From the NCBI GenBank assembly GCA_934090685.1, contig CAKOJN010000005.1:62001-126000 (forward strand): 64,000 bases of DNA. The letters are read 5' to 3'. This DNA is from an uncultured Bacilli bacterium (GTDB taxonomy: Bacteria > Bacillota_I > Bacilli_A > RF39 > UBA660). The notes under the pieces were generated by a model. It searched no databases and was not told the DNA's origin. It worked only from the letters and a program-made list of their open reading frames with translations. A program made the position numbers and the translations under genes. Every line of letters begins with the position of its first letter. The first letter of the stretch is position 1. This document shows positions 23,803 to 32,815 of this stretch, piece after piece.

Positions 23803-24686
23803 AAATTCTCCTTAAAATCAATAAATTTTCTATTTCTAATGCTTTCTATTTCATATTTATATGGTGCATAAGAATCATTAGTATTTCTATTAATATAAGG
23901 TGTTTCTAATATAAAAGGAATATTATTTAATTTATCACAATAAACTACATTTATTATATTATCAAATCCTATAGTTCCATAACCAATATTAGCATGTCTA
24001 TCTTTATGACTACCTATATTATTTAAACTATCATTAACATGAACACACTTTATTTTAGATATACCTATTTTACTATCAAACTCACTCAAAAACTCATCAA
24101 ATTTAGATATATCTACACCAGAGTCATTCATATGACATGTATCCAAACATATCCCTATTCTATCTTTATCATTAATGCCATCTATTATACACTTTAATTC
24201 ATCAATAGAAGTCCCTACTTCAGTACCTTTACCTGCCATAAACTCTAAAAGAATCATAGTATCAGTAGTCTTATTATATACATAATTAATACCATCTATA
24301 ATATTTTTAATTCCATCTTCTTTAGTACATGTAGTTGCACTACCCGGATGAAGTACTATCTTATTAAGCCCAAGTTTTTTACATCTATCAAGTTCATTCG
24401 CAAGAAAATCACAATAAAATATGTATTTATCCTCATCTTTTCTATTCGCAAGATTAATTATATATGGAGCATGTACTATAACATTATTACTATCAATATT
24501 ATTTTCTAACATCAATTTATATGCCTCATATGTAAACTCATCTTTTATTTCACTTCTGCTTGTACTTTGAGTAGAACCTGTATATATCATAAATGTATTA
24601 GCATTATAACTAATTGCTTCTTTAACACTTCCAAGTAACTGTTCTTTATTATTAAAACTTACATGACTTCCTATTATCAAACTCAT
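23799..24686 (-). CDS. nfo: endonuclease IV (AP endonuclease)
   Basis: 295 aa TIM-barrel metallo-endonuclease. Signatures: GSHVSF at the start, LHPGSAT, LLEFMAGKGTEVG (catalytic Glu), LDTCHMNDSG, HVNDSLNNIGSHKDRHANIG and FILETP. These carry the trinuclear zinc ligands. It incises abasic sites in base-excision repair. It is cotranscribed with a pseudopilin gene. Length is normal. Confidence 0.96.
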   Translation of the reverse strand: MSLIIGSHVSFNNKEQLLGSVKEAISYNANTFMIYTGSTQSTSRSEIKDEFTYEAYKLMLENNIDSNNVIVHAPYIINLANRKDEDKYIFYCDFLANELDRCKKLGLNKIVLHPGSATTCTKEDGIKNIIDGINYVYNKTTDTMILLEFMAGKGTEVGTSIDELKCIIDGINDKDRIGICLDTCHMNDSGVDISKFDEFLSEFDSKIGISKIKCVHVNDSLNNIGSHKDRHANIGYGTIGFDNIINVVYCDKLNNIPFILETPYINRNTNDSYAPYKYEIESIRNRKFIDFKENL

Positions 24687-24722
24687 AATATCACCAACAT
24701 AATTTTATCAAATTTAAACAAT

Positions 24723-24748
24723 AAAAAAAAGACTAAATGAATAGTCTA
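24723..24748 (-). terminator. terminator of pilin gene 24767-25231
   Basis: AGACTA-TTCAT-TAGTCT followed by seven or more T. Confidence 0.9.
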
Positions 24749-24766
24749 ATTTTATTATAGGTTTTA

Positions 24767-25231
24767 TTAATTACAAGTTATACCTGTAGGAGCAGTAACA
24801 CCACTACCAGATGTTTTAATATCATTAGAAATAATTTTTGATGCATCATCAGGCACTGTAATAGGTTCATAGAAGAAAGAACCATCATTTACACTAATAT
24901 TTGTAACATCACCTGCAGCATTTAATTCAACGATATAATTTAGAGCTCTACCTTGTAATTCAAGAGCAGGTACAGCCTTACTACTAGAGTCAGTACATGT
25001 TTTACCATCTTTAGCCATTGACATATAAGTTTTAGCTCCTGGAGTAGTCATACTATCAGCTATGAATTGAGTTTGAGCTTGTTTGTAAATATCTCTAACC
25101 TCAGTCATAAATGAATTTTGTTTAGATTCATTGAACATCTTTAATACATTTGGTAATGCGATGATTACTAATATTGCTAAGATTGCAATAACTGCTAATA
25201 ATTCAACTAATGTAAAACCTTTCTTATTCAT
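24767..25231 (-). CDS. type IV pilin-like protein (ComGC-like, candidate major pilin)
   Basis: 154 aa. A prepilin leader MNKKGFTLVELLAVIAILAIL (cleavage after Gly, Glu at +5) and ~125-residue globular part with two Cys (TCTDSS and terminal TCN) that could form a disulphide. It has its own near-consensus promoter and terminator, so it is a single-gene unit with potentially high expression. That fits a major pilin. The assembly machinery is not in the window. Confidence 0.85.
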   Translation of the reverse strand: MNKKGFTLVELLAVIAILAILVIIALPNVLKMFNESKQNSFMTEVRDIYKQAQTQFIADSMTTPGAKTYMSMAKDGKTCTDSSSKAVPALELQGRALNYIVELNAAGDVTNISVNDGSFFYEPITVPDDASKIISNDIKTSGSGVTAPTGITCN

Positions 25232-25291
25232 AATATTTCATTCCTTCCTTTCTTTTAGTAGAGAATTTATTTTCCCTATCCTTATGTTTTA

Positions 25292-25320
25292 ATTGTAGCA
25301 TTAAGACTATTTTGTGTCAA
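25292..25320 (-). promoter_or_regulatory. promoter of pilin gene
   Basis: TTGACA (25315-25320), a 17-nt spacer, and TACAAT (25292-25297) on the minus strand. Confidence 0.85.
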
Positions 25321-25329
25321 TATCAAAAT

Positions 25330-25359
25330 AAAAAAGAATGTAAAATTTTATACACTCTT
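25330..25359 (-). terminator. terminator of ylbE-like gene
   Basis: AAGAGTGTATAAAA and TTTTACATTCTT pair with one mismatch and are followed by a T run. Confidence 0.75.
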
Positions 25360-25582
25360 AATCATTAGTTGCTGATATTATCTTGGTTACTAAGTCTACC
25401 CCATCTACAAAATTATCAACTTTATCTATTGTTCTTAATTTATATTTCTTTTTCATTTCACGAACAAATAAATCATAAGAAGAAGGATCTCTATTTAATT
25501 GTTTATACCAATTAGAATTTTGTCTTAAGAATTTTAAATACTTTTCATCTTTTCTTAATTTTTCTAATACTTCATATTTCAT
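25358..25582 (-). CDS. ylbE: YlbE-like protein
   Basis: 74 aa. It matches the YlbE family pattern: LRQNSNWYKQLNRDPSSYDLFV followed by KVDNFVDGVDLVTKII. In Bacillus the gene lies next to ylbD in the same order. Function unknown; the association with sporulation comes from its neighbour. It overlaps ylbD by 4 nt. Confidence 0.8.
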   Translation of the reverse strand: MKYEVLEKLRKDEKYLKFLRQNSNWYKQLNRDPSSYDLFVREMKKKYKLRTIDKVDNFVDGVDLVTKIISATND

Positions 25583-25929
25583 TCTTCACCATATAATTTA
25601 TCTATTTTTTCTTCTTTAGGATTTGTTTTTTCTTCTTCTTTTTTAGTTTCTCTTGTTAATTCTTCTACTAAACCAACTGCTTTTTGTATTGAACTAATAT
25701 TTTCTTCGAGTGAGTCTATATTAATATTTTTAAGCGTATTTAAAAGCCCTTTTATACTTATTTGATCACTTATATCATCTTTTATATATTTCTTCCATAT
25801 TTCATCATCTTCTCCATATAAATCATATAATTCATAAAATGATTGCCATGATACATTATTCTTTTTTACATAATCAGCAAATTCAGGATGATTAGAAACA
25901 AATTTTTTAAAATTATCTAACTTTGACAT
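25579..25929 (-). CDS. ylbD: YlbD-like spore coat protein
   Basis: 116 aa. The N-terminal half matches the YlbD coat family: FKKFVSNHPEFADYVKKNNVSWQSFYELYDLYGEDDEIWKKY. A helical linker and a Lys/Glu-rich tail follow. In Bacillus YlbD is a coat component. Its presence with YlbE, CotZ-like and SpoVID-like proteins supports endospore formation. Confidence 0.8.
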   Translation of the reverse strand: MSKLDNFKKFVSNHPEFADYVKKNNVSWQSFYELYDLYGEDDEIWKKYIKDDISDQISIKGLLNTLKNINIDSLEENISSIQKAVGLVEELTRETKKEEEKTNPKEEKIDKLYGEE

Positions 25930-25962
25930 ATTAATATATATGAAATTAAAAAGAAAAGTTGC

Positions 25963-26640
25963 TTACTTTTCTTTAATCTCAAAATAGTTTCCACTATCTA
26001 AATATAAAATACCTTTTTTATTCTCTAGTTTTTTAACTATATCTACATATTTATTTAATGATTTTAATTTAGTAGTTGTTACATATACCATATTACCATC
26101 ATTCATATATAATAAGAATCTATCACTATCATAACTAGTCTTAGAATACTCTATTTCACTTATCATACTTATTATATTATTATCTATATTTTTAAATGCA
26201 CTCACAAATTTCTTTTCATTACTTTCTGGTACATAGTTTATAAGAGTTGGTACACTTAGTACATCATCTATATCATATAATTTATTATCAGATAATCTAT
26301 ATTTATTTTCACTTCTAACTAAATATAATATTTTCTTTTCTTTAATAGTAAGTTCAAGTACAAAATTCCATTTCTTTTTAATAGTGACATTTTCTATTAA
26401 ATCTAATTTTAATAATTTCTTTTTAATTTTATTTGTATTTAATGCTAAAAACTTAGGATATTTTTCTATACCTGCGGTTTCTATTATCTTTTCATCACTA
26501 TAATAATTATTATTTAAAACTATTATATTTTTAGTTTTTATATCAAGTAAATACATAGTCAAAAAATAGCATATAATTATAAATGCTATAAAAGATAAAA
26601 ACTTTAATGGATTAAATCTTCTTTTTACTCTTTTTTTCAT
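25963..26640 (-). CDS. divIB: cell division protein DivIB/FtsQ
   Basis: 225 aa. A basic cytoplasmic start, a single transmembrane helix (residues 13-30), and a POTRA domain (NIIVLNNNYYSDEKIIETAGI) with the FtsQ beta domain. It is part of the divisome with DivIC and FtsL. It overlaps murG by 29 nt, the usual murG-divIB order. No strong ribosome site is visible because it lies inside murG. Confidence 0.88.
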   Translation of the reverse strand: MKKRVKRRFNPLKFLSFIAFIIICYFLTMYLLDIKTKNIIVLNNNYYSDEKIIETAGIEKYPKFLALNTNKIKKKLLKLDLIENVTIKKKWNFVLELTIKEKKILYLVRSENKYRLSDNKLYDIDDVLSVPTLINYVPESNEKKFVSAFKNIDNNIISMISEIEYSKTSYDSDRFLLYMNDGNMVYVTTTKLKSLNKYVDIVKKLENKKGILYLDSGNYFEIKEK

Positions 26641-27718
26641 ATTTATTACCTAATATTTCTTTTACTTTATCAAGTATTATAGTACTAGATGATATATCTT
26701 TTATTTCACGTAAATTTTTTCTTACTTCTTTGAATGTTTCTTCATCAAACATTTCATCTATTGCATTAGTTAAGTTTTCAGTATTTAAGTCTTTTTCTTC
26801 TAACATAATACTTATCTTTTTATTAACAAGATCTAATGCATTATAGTATTGATGATTATTCGCAACATAAGGACTTGGTATTAAAATACTTGGTGTCTTA
26901 GTTGCCATTATCTCAGCAATAGTTGATGCTCCCGCTCTTGAAATAATCAAATCACTTGATTTCATTATAGTTGGTAAATTATCAAAGAATGGTACTATCT
27001 TAGTACTCTTTGGTACTATTAAATTATTATTTAAATCATTAAAACTCTTTTTGCCTGTTATAAATAATATTTCAGTATCTTCTCTTTCAAATGTTCTTAA
27101 GAAATCTAATATTTTTTCATTAACAGATGTACTTCCAAGAGAACCCATAACTATAATAATAAGTTTCTTTTCTTTAGTAAAGCCTAAGTTAGTTTTATTA
27201 TATTTTTTACATTCTATTGCTCTTTGGCTAACTGGATTACCTGTATAAATAATATTCTTACATTTAAGTTTTCTCATTCCATCTTTAAATGATGTGAACA
27301 CTGCATCAGCATACTTAGATAAGAATATATTAGTTTTACCAGGTAACATATTTTGTTCATGTAAAAATACCTTAACTTTTCTTTTTTTAGCAGCTAAACA
27401 TACTGGAAGTGTTACATATCCACCAAATGCGATTACTGCATCAGGCTTAAATTCATCCATTATTTTTAGACATTTTTTATATGATGAGACTATACAACCA
27501 ATATTTTTAATATTTCTTATCATATCAGTTTTAGATAGTCCATATATTTCAAGTCCAACAAATGGTATACCCATACCAGGTATTAATTCACTTTCCATTC
27601 TGTCTTCTGTTCCTATATATAAATATTCATTCTTTTTGTCTTTTTTTATTTCATCAAGCACAGATAAAGCTGGATATATATGTCCACCTGTCCCTCCTGC
27701 TGTTAAAATAAACTTCAT
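26612..27718 (-). CDS. murG: UDP-GlcNAc:undecaprenyl-PP-MurNAc-pentapeptide GlcNAc transferase
   Basis: 368 aa GT-B enzyme. The first glycine loop is LTAGGTGGHIYPALSV, the acceptor region is AFGGYVTLPVCLAAK and LHEQNMLPGKTN, and the donor domain has GSLGSTSVNE and SRAGASTIAEIMATKTPSILIPSPYVANNHQYYNA. It makes lipid II on the inner leaflet. The C-terminal ~25 residues are Lys-rich and overlap divIB. Confidence 0.96.
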   Translation of the reverse strand: MKFILTAGGTGGHIYPALSVLDEIKKDKKNEYLYIGTEDRMESELIPGMGIPFVGLEIYGLSKTDMIRNIKNIGCIVSSYKKCLKIMDEFKPDAVIAFGGYVTLPVCLAAKKRKVKVFLHEQNMLPGKTNIFLSKYADAVFTSFKDGMRKLKCKNIIYTGNPVSQRAIECKKYNKTNLGFTKEKKLIIIVMGSLGSTSVNEKILDFLRTFEREDTEILFITGKKSFNDLNNNLIVPKSTKIVPFFDNLPTIMKSSDLIISRAGASTIAEIMATKTPSILIPSPYVANNHQYYNALDLVNKKISIMLEEKDLNTENLTNAIDEMFDEETFKEVRKNLREIKDISSSTIILDKVKEILGNKYEKKSKKKI

Positions 27719-27749
27719 AAAGAATTCACCTCACACACACTATTATATA

Positions 27750-28364
27750 CTATTTTTCACTTTTATGCATTAAATCTAGTATATTTTTTCTTAAAAGTTG
27801 ATTAGCACTCTCTAAATCTAAGTCTTTTATATCAATAGGTTTTCCTATTTTAGTAGTTAAATTTCCACTTCTTCCTGTGTATTTTCCTGTTATTGCAAAA
27901 GGTACTATTAATGCTCCTGTCTTTTTAGCGAGAGACACTGCTCCATATTTAAATGGCAAGAGTTCTACTTCATCTTTAGTACCAATAGTTTTATTTCTTG
28001 TTCCTTCTGGGAATATTCCTAATGCTTTAGCACTATTTAAAATATCTAATGCTTCATTTTTTGCATTTTTATCATGTATACTCCTATTTACTTTAATACA
28101 TCCAGTAAATCTATAAAACCATCTAAATGGTCCATAAAAATATTCATCTTTTGCCATATAATGTATTACTCTTTTAGTACACATCATTACATTGTATTGA
28201 TCATGAGTATGTACATGATTTCCACAAAGAATTATAGGACCAGAATCAGGTATATTTTCACTTCCTATTACTGTTGGTTTATATTTTAATTTAAAATATG
28301 TTATTACAAATGGTTTAAGTAATTTATAACCAAATTCTCTTCCTGATCTATTCTTCTTCATCAT
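27750..28364 (-). CDS. plsC: lysophosphatidic-acid acyltransferase, PlsC family (copy 1)
   Basis: 204 aa. It has the Hx4D motif in GNHVHTHDQYN, the GCIKVNR acceptor segment and the FPEGTRNKT motif. It transfers an acyl group to 1-acyl-glycerol-3-phosphate at the membrane. It overlaps the AMP-ligase gene by 17 nt. A second PlsC paralogue lies on the other side of that gene. Confidence 0.9.
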   Translation of the reverse strand: MMKKNRSGREFGYKLLKPFVITYFKLKYKPTVIGSENIPDSGPIILCGNHVHTHDQYNVMMCTKRVIHYMAKDEYFYGPFRWFYRFTGCIKVNRSIHDKNAKNEALDILNSAKALGIFPEGTRNKTIGTKDEVELLPFKYGAVSLAKKTGALIVPFAITGKYTGRSGNLTTKIGKPIDIKDLDLESANQLLRKNILDLMHKSEK

Positions 28365-30051
28365 TCAATAGTTTTCTATATGCTACCTTTCCTACTAATG
28401 TCTTTGGAAGTTCTTTTCTATAGCCATATGCATATGGTAAAGAATATGATGCAATATTTTTTTCACAATAACTTTTAATACTTCTTTTAACTTCACTTGT
28501 AAGTTCAATATTATCTTTAAGGACTATATAGGCTTTAATAACTTCTTTTTTATATGGATGAGGTACTCCAATTACTGCACAGGTTTTAACATAAGGATGA
28601 GATGATATTATTTCTTCTATTTGTCCAGGATAAATATTATATCCACTTGATACAATCATTCTTTTAAGTCTTGATTTAAAATATACAAATCCATCATTAT
28701 CCATATACCCTAAGTCACCACTATGTAACCATAGTTTTTTATCTTTATGCTTTTTAAGCATTAAATCAGTTTCCTCTTTTTCATTTAGATAACCTTTCAT
28801 AACAGTAGGCCCACTTATACATATTTCACCTATTTCAAGTGGTTTTAACTCCTCTTCTGTACCAGGTTTCACTATTTTTATAAAAGAGTCTGGTATAGGT
28901 ACTCCTATACTTTCACATCTTGACTCTTCAAGAGGCATCATAGTGACACCAGCAGTTGCTTCAGTCATACCAAAAGCAGTTCTTACTTTGGTTTTACTAT
29001 TATGGTTTTCTAAAAAATCATCTATTCTTTTATTTAATGCAGTTGACAAGCTGTCTCCTCCACAAATAATACATTTTATAAATGATAAGTCTTCATCTTT
29101 AAGTTTTTTACTATAAGTTAGTGTTTCTAATATAGAAGGAACACACGCTATAATATTAGGTCTATATTTAAGTAAAGTTGCATCAAACTTTTTAGGATTA
29201 ACACTTGGAAGTATAATTGCATGTCCTCCACTTGCTAAACAAGCATGGAAAGTGCAACCAAGACCAAACCCATGGAATATTGGCATTATTGCAAGGATAC
29301 TTACACCATCACCTAATACTTTATTTATTTCAAGTTCACTAAGTACCAAAGAGTTAAAATTCATATTAGTAAGCATTATCCCTTTAGGTGTACCAGTAGT
29401 ACCACCACTATGTAAAATAACGCTTACATCATCTCCTTTATTTTTATCAGTTACGTTTTTACCATAGAATCTTCCTAGTGTTATAAATCTTGTATATGGA
29501 ACTATATCATCTTCAAGAGGTCTTAATAGTTTTCTACCCTTAGTTACATAGAATCCTACTTTAGTTATCGGATCCATTGATTCAGAAATCGGTGCATAGA
29601 TAACTTTCTTAACACTAGTTTCTTGTCTTATATTCCTAAATTTAGAGTATGCTATATCAGCAATAAAAAGATATTCACACTTAGTTAAATTAAGTGCAAA
29701 CCTAATCTCTTCTTCACTTGATAATGGATGAATCATATTAACAACTGCCCCTATTTTATTAAGAGCATAAAATGATATTATTGCCTCAGGTGTATTAGGG
29801 CTACATATAGTTACGTTACTATTTTTAATAACACCAATCTTAGCATAAGATCGAGCACACAAATCTATTTTTCTTAAAAGACTTTTATATGTTACTTTAG
29901 TTCCAAAATAAGAATATGCTATATTCGAAGGATACTTAATACATGCTCTTTTTACAAGTTCATACATTGAAGTATCCGGATATTTTAATGTACTTTTCAT
30001 ATCTTTATAGTACTTAAACCATGGATATTTATTTGTTTTAATTTTTATCAT
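28348..30051 (-). CDS. AMP-forming acyl-CoA/acyl-acid ligase
   Basis: 567 aa ANL-superfamily enzyme. P-loop ILHSGGTTGTPKGIML, AFGMTEATAG, HSGDLGYMDNDGFVYFKSR and C-terminal lysine-containing KTLVGKVAYRKL are all intact. Best read as a long-chain fatty acid-CoA ligase; acyl-ACP or another acceptor is possible. It sits between two PlsC acyltransferase genes with overlaps of 17 and 14 nt, which points to direct use of its activated acyl product for phospholipid synthesis. Confidence 0.88.
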   Translation of the reverse strand: MIKIKTNKYPWFKYYKDMKSTLKYPDTSMYELVKRACIKYPSNIAYSYFGTKVTYKSLLRKIDLCARSYAKIGVIKNSNVTICSPNTPEAIISFYALNKIGAVVNMIHPLSSEEEIRFALNLTKCEYLFIADIAYSKFRNIRQETSVKKVIYAPISESMDPITKVGFYVTKGRKLLRPLEDDIVPYTRFITLGRFYGKNVTDKNKGDDVSVILHSGGTTGTPKGIMLTNMNFNSLVLSELEINKVLGDGVSILAIMPIFHGFGLGCTFHACLASGGHAIILPSVNPKKFDATLLKYRPNIIACVPSILETLTYSKKLKDEDLSFIKCIICGGDSLSTALNKRIDDFLENHNSKTKVRTAFGMTEATAGVTMMPLEESRCESIGVPIPDSFIKIVKPGTEEELKPLEIGEICISGPTVMKGYLNEKEETDLMLKKHKDKKLWLHSGDLGYMDNDGFVYFKSRLKRMIVSSGYNIYPGQIEEIISSHPYVKTCAVIGVPHPYKKEVIKAYIVLKDNIELTSEVKRSIKSYCEKNIASYSLPYAYGYRKELPKTLVGKVAYRKLLNDEEE

Positions 30052-30622
30052 TCCCTTCTTTAATCATTCTTTTTACTGTATTCATAAGTCTATTATTTTC
30101 TACTTCTAAATCTTGTTTAACTTTATATGGTTTACCATATGTTATTTTAATACTTCTTCTAAATATTTTATATTTTCCTGTTATAGCAAAAGGTACAATG
30201 TATGCATTAGTTTTTTTAGCAAATGATACAGCCCCATATTTAAATGGAAGGACTATTTCATTTGTTTTATTAACTGTTCCTTCTGGAAATATTCCAAGTA
30301 CTTCATTATTTTTAAGCACCTCTATTGCTTCATTCTTTGCATCTTTATCATGTATTCTTCTGTTTACAGGGATGCAACCCATACTTCTAAAAAAGAAATT
30401 AGTAAATCTTGATTCAAATAACTCTTTTTTAGCCATCATATGTACTGTTCTTTTAGGAGTCGAAACCATTATTAAAGCATCTAATACACTAGTGTGATTA
30501 CCTGCTAAAATAACACTTCCATCTTTAGGTATATTATTTTTACCATGACTTCTTGGCAAATAAATTAATCTAAATAATGGCGTACCAATAAATTTTATTA
30601 TTTTATATATAATATAATTCAT
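30038..30622 (-). CDS. plsC: lysophosphatidic-acid acyltransferase, PlsC family (copy 2)
   Basis: 194 aa. GNHTSVLDALI carries the Hx4D motif, with GCIPVNRRIHDKDAKNEAI and FPEGTVNKTNEIVLPFKYGAVSFAKK. It is clearly paralogous to the gene at 27750 (shared IHDKDAKNEA, PFKYGAVS and AFAITGKY-type segments). First of the three-gene operon. The ribosome site is GGAGTAAGATAT. Confidence 0.9.
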   Translation of the reverse strand: MNYIIYKIIKFIGTPLFRLIYLPRSHGKNNIPKDGSVILAGNHTSVLDALIMVSTPKRTVHMMAKKELFESRFTNFFFRSMGCIPVNRRIHDKDAKNEAIEVLKNNEVLGIFPEGTVNKTNEIVLPFKYGAVSFAKKTNAYIVPFAITGKYKIFRRSIKITYGKPYKVKQDLEVENNRLMNTVKRMIKEGNDKN

Positions 30623-30643
30623 ATATCTTACTCCGTATAATTA

Positions 30644-30649
30644 AGTATA
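30644..30649 (-). promoter_or_regulatory. extended -10 promoter of the plsC-ligase-plsC operon
   Basis: TGATATACT on the minus strand gives an extended -10 (TGnTATACT). There is no good -35. Confidence 0.5.
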
Positions 30650-30675
30650 TCATATTATTATGTATTTTACATCAA

Positions 30676-30708
30676 GAAAAAATAATAGATTGTTTGTTAT
30701 CTATTATT
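30676..30708 (-). terminator. second terminator after yqeY
   Basis: AATAATAGAT, loop AACAAACA, ATCTATTATT, then T run. Confidence 0.8.
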
Positions 30709-30726
30709 TTGTTGATTATCTTTTAC

Positions 30727-30753
30727 AAAAAAAGAACTCCTATATGAGTCCTA
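30727..30753 (-). terminator. first terminator after yqeY
   Basis: AGGACTC-ATATA-GGAGTTCT followed by seven T. Confidence 0.88.
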
Positions 30754-31203
30754 ATTTAATTTTTCTTTAACTATAGTATTTACAAGTTTCATATCAGCTT
30801 TACCTTTAAATATCGGAGTTAATTCTTTCATAACTTTACCCATATCTTTAATAGATGACGCTTTAACAGATGAAATAACTTCATCTATTTTACTTCTAAC
30901 TTCGTCTTCTGATAATTGTTCTGGTAAATATTTGCTTAATATTTGAACTTCTTTAAGTAAGTTTTCTACTAAGTCATCTCTACCTGCTTTTTTAAACTCT
31001 TCAATACTTTCTTTATGAGTCTTAACTTGTTTACTTACTACTTCTATAACTGTATCATCATTAGGTGATTCAGTTCTATCCATTTTATTATTTATTTTAA
31101 ATAAATCTATGGCTGACTTTAAAAATCTTAAAGTACTTAAAGTTTCTTTATCATGAGACTTCATAGCTTCTTTCATATCAGTCATTATAGTATCGTATAA
31201 CAT
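30751..31203 (-). CDS. yqeY: GatB/YqeY-domain protein
   Basis: 150 aa, full-length YqeY: MKEAMKSHDKETLSTLRFLKSAI at the start and KGKADMKLVNTIVKEKL at the end, the latter resembling the tail domain of GatB. Its role is poorly defined, possibly tRNA-related. It follows rpsU by 14 bp, the conserved rpsU-yqeY order. Confidence 0.92.
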   Translation of the reverse strand: MLYDTIMTDMKEAMKSHDKETLSTLRFLKSAIDLFKINNKMDRTESPNDDTVIEVVSKQVKTHKESIEEFKKAGRDDLVENLLKEVQILSKYLPEQLSEDEVRSKIDEVISSVKASSIKDMGKVMKELTPIFKGKADMKLVNTIVKEKLN

Positions 31204-31217
31204 TATATCACTCCTAA

Positions 31218-31409
31218 TTAATATCTTTGTTTATTATGTTTTTTAGCATTTCTGATAGCTTCTTTTTTAGCTTCTCTTCTTTTAATACCAGGTTTTGAAT
31301 ATTCTTTTCTTTTTTTCATTTCGGTTGGGATACCGCTTCTTTGAAATTTGATTTTAAAACGTTTTAATGCACCCTCAACATTTCCGTCTTTAACTTCTAC
31401 ATGTGTCAT
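31218..31409 (-). CDS. rpsU: ribosomal protein bS21
   Basis: 63 aa. It reads VEVKDGNVEGALKRFKIKF, RSGIPTEMKKRKEYSKPG, and a basic C terminus. ATG 31409 follows GGGAGGGAAGTAGTG; an upstream frame to 31469 lacks support. 30S subunit protein. First gene of the rpsU-yqeY operon. Confidence 0.95.
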   Translation of the reverse strand: MTHVEVKDGNVEGALKRFKIKFQRSGIPTEMKKRKEYSKPGIKRREAKKEAIRNAKKHNKQRY

Positions 31410-31440
31410 CACTACTTCCCTCCCTTCATGACTGTAATCA

Positions 31441-31469
31441 ATTATATTACAATATCTTACAAATTTCAA
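31441..31469 (-). promoter_or_regulatory. rpsU promoter
   Basis: TTGAAA (31464-31469), a 17-nt spacer, and TATAAT (31441-31446) on the minus strand. Confidence 0.85.
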
Positions 31470-31487
31470 GTAAATTGGACGATTTTA

Positions 31488-31516
31488 TTGCATATTTTTT
31501 TTGTTATTGTTATAAT
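31488..31516 (+). promoter_or_regulatory. serpin promoter
   Basis: TTGCAT (31488-31493), a 17-nt spacer, and TATAAT (31511-31516), 15 bp before the start codon. Confidence 0.8.
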
Positions 31517-31531
31517 TAATATGGTGAAAAT

Positions 31532-32755
31532 ATGAAGAGAAAACAAATATCAATAATAATCACATTAATGATTATAAGTATAATTATATTAGCGTTAATA
31601 TTTTTTAGAATAATATATAGTAATCTTGAAGAGCCTAATTTAGATAATTCAAGTACAAATAGTTCTTTTGATTATTCTTTAATTAAAGAAACAAATAAGA
31701 ATAAAAGTTCTAATTATTTAATAAGCCCTTATAGTATTAAAACAGTACTTTCTATTATTAAAGATGGTGCAGATAATTCATCATTAAAAGAACTTAATGA
31801 TGTTATGGGTAACTTTAAACGTGGTAATATTACTTCAAAAAATGTCATTGGAGATGCTAATTTACTATTAATAAAGAAAGAATTTAAAGATGGAATAAAT
31901 AAAAATTATGTAAACAAAATTGAAAAAAGTTATGATGCTGAAATTAAATATAGTAATATTACTCCAGATAATATTAATAAATGGGTAGATAATAAAACAA
32001 ATCATATGATACCTACTCTTGTTGATACAGTTAATCCTCAAACCATAATGGCAATAATAAATGCAATAAGTATGAAAGCATCTTGGGACTCAGAATTTGA
32101 TTGTAAAAATACTCACATTTCAGAGTTTAATACAATCGATGGTTCTATTATTAATACTATAATGATGGTAAGTAATGATGCACAGTATATTGAAAATGAT
32201 ACTGCTAAAGGAATAATCAAAAAATATAAAACTTATAAAAATGATGAGCATAAAAAAGTGAACTTAGAATTTGTTGCTATTATGCCTAATGATGGTATTG
32301 ATAGTTATATAGAAAACTTTAATAATGAAGAATTTAGAAATTTATTAAGTACAAAGGATAAATATAAATATGAAGATGTATCATTAAAACTGCCTAGATT
32401 TAAATATAATTATGATTTTAGTGATTTAATGAGTGTTCTTATAAATATGGGAATTAAATCAATATTTTATCCAGAAACTGCTGATTTAAGTAAAATGACT
32501 GAAAGTAATTCAAAAGATTTATATGTAGGTTCTATAAAACAAAAATCTTATATTGAAGTTAATGAAAAAGGTACTAAAGCCTCTACTGCAACTATTGCTA
32601 CTATTGACAAGAATGCAGCGAATGTACCAATTGATATAGAGTTTGATAAACCATTTATATATATTATTAAACAAAGTAATAGTGATGATATATTATTCTT
32701 CGGAGTAGTTTACACACCTACTTTAGCAAGCAATGAAACAAACTTTTGTAACTAG
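31532..32755 (+). CDS. secreted or membrane-anchored serpin (serine protease inhibitor)
   Basis: 407 aa. An N-terminal signal/anchor (residues 5-27), then a full serpin fold. NYLISPYSIKTVLSII is the helix-B region, ATIMAIINAISMKASWDSEF the shutter area, and SYIEVNEKGTKASTATIATI the hinge. Hinge rules are met: Glu345 (P17), Gly-Thr at P15-P14, and small residues at P12-P9, so it should be inhibitory. The reactive bond is probably near Asn361/Ala362 (P1 Asn or the preceding Lys). The closing FDKPFIYII and FFGVVYTP strands are present. A gut bacterium could use it against host or microbial proteases. Single-gene unit with its own promoter and terminator. Confidence 0.93.
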   Translation: MKRKQISIIITLMIISIIILALIFFRIIYSNLEEPNLDNSSTNSSFDYSLIKETNKNKSSNYLISPYSIKTVLSIIKDGADNSSLKELNDVMGNFKRGNITSKNVIGDANLLLIKKEFKDGINKNYVNKIEKSYDAEIKYSNITPDNINKWVDNKTNHMIPTLVDTVNPQTIMAIINAISMKASWDSEFDCKNTHISEFNTIDGSIINTIMMVSNDAQYIENDTAKGIIKKYKTYKNDEHKKVNLEFVAIMPNDGIDSYIENFNNEEFRNLLSTKDKYKYEDVSLKLPRFKYNYDFSDLMSVLINMGIKSIFYPETADLSKMTESNSKDLYVGSIKQKSYIEVNEKGTKASTATIATIDKNAANVPIDIEFDKPFIYIIKQSNSDDILFFGVVYTPTLASNETNFCN

Positions 32756-32777
32756 GAAGAAACTTCTTCCTTTTTTA
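32755..32777 (+). terminator. terminator of serpin gene
   Basis: GGAAGAA-AC-TTCTTCC followed by six T. Confidence 0.85.
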
Positions 32778-32815
32778 TTTTTAATGTAATATAATATAGG
32801 TCAAAGGAGAGCATT

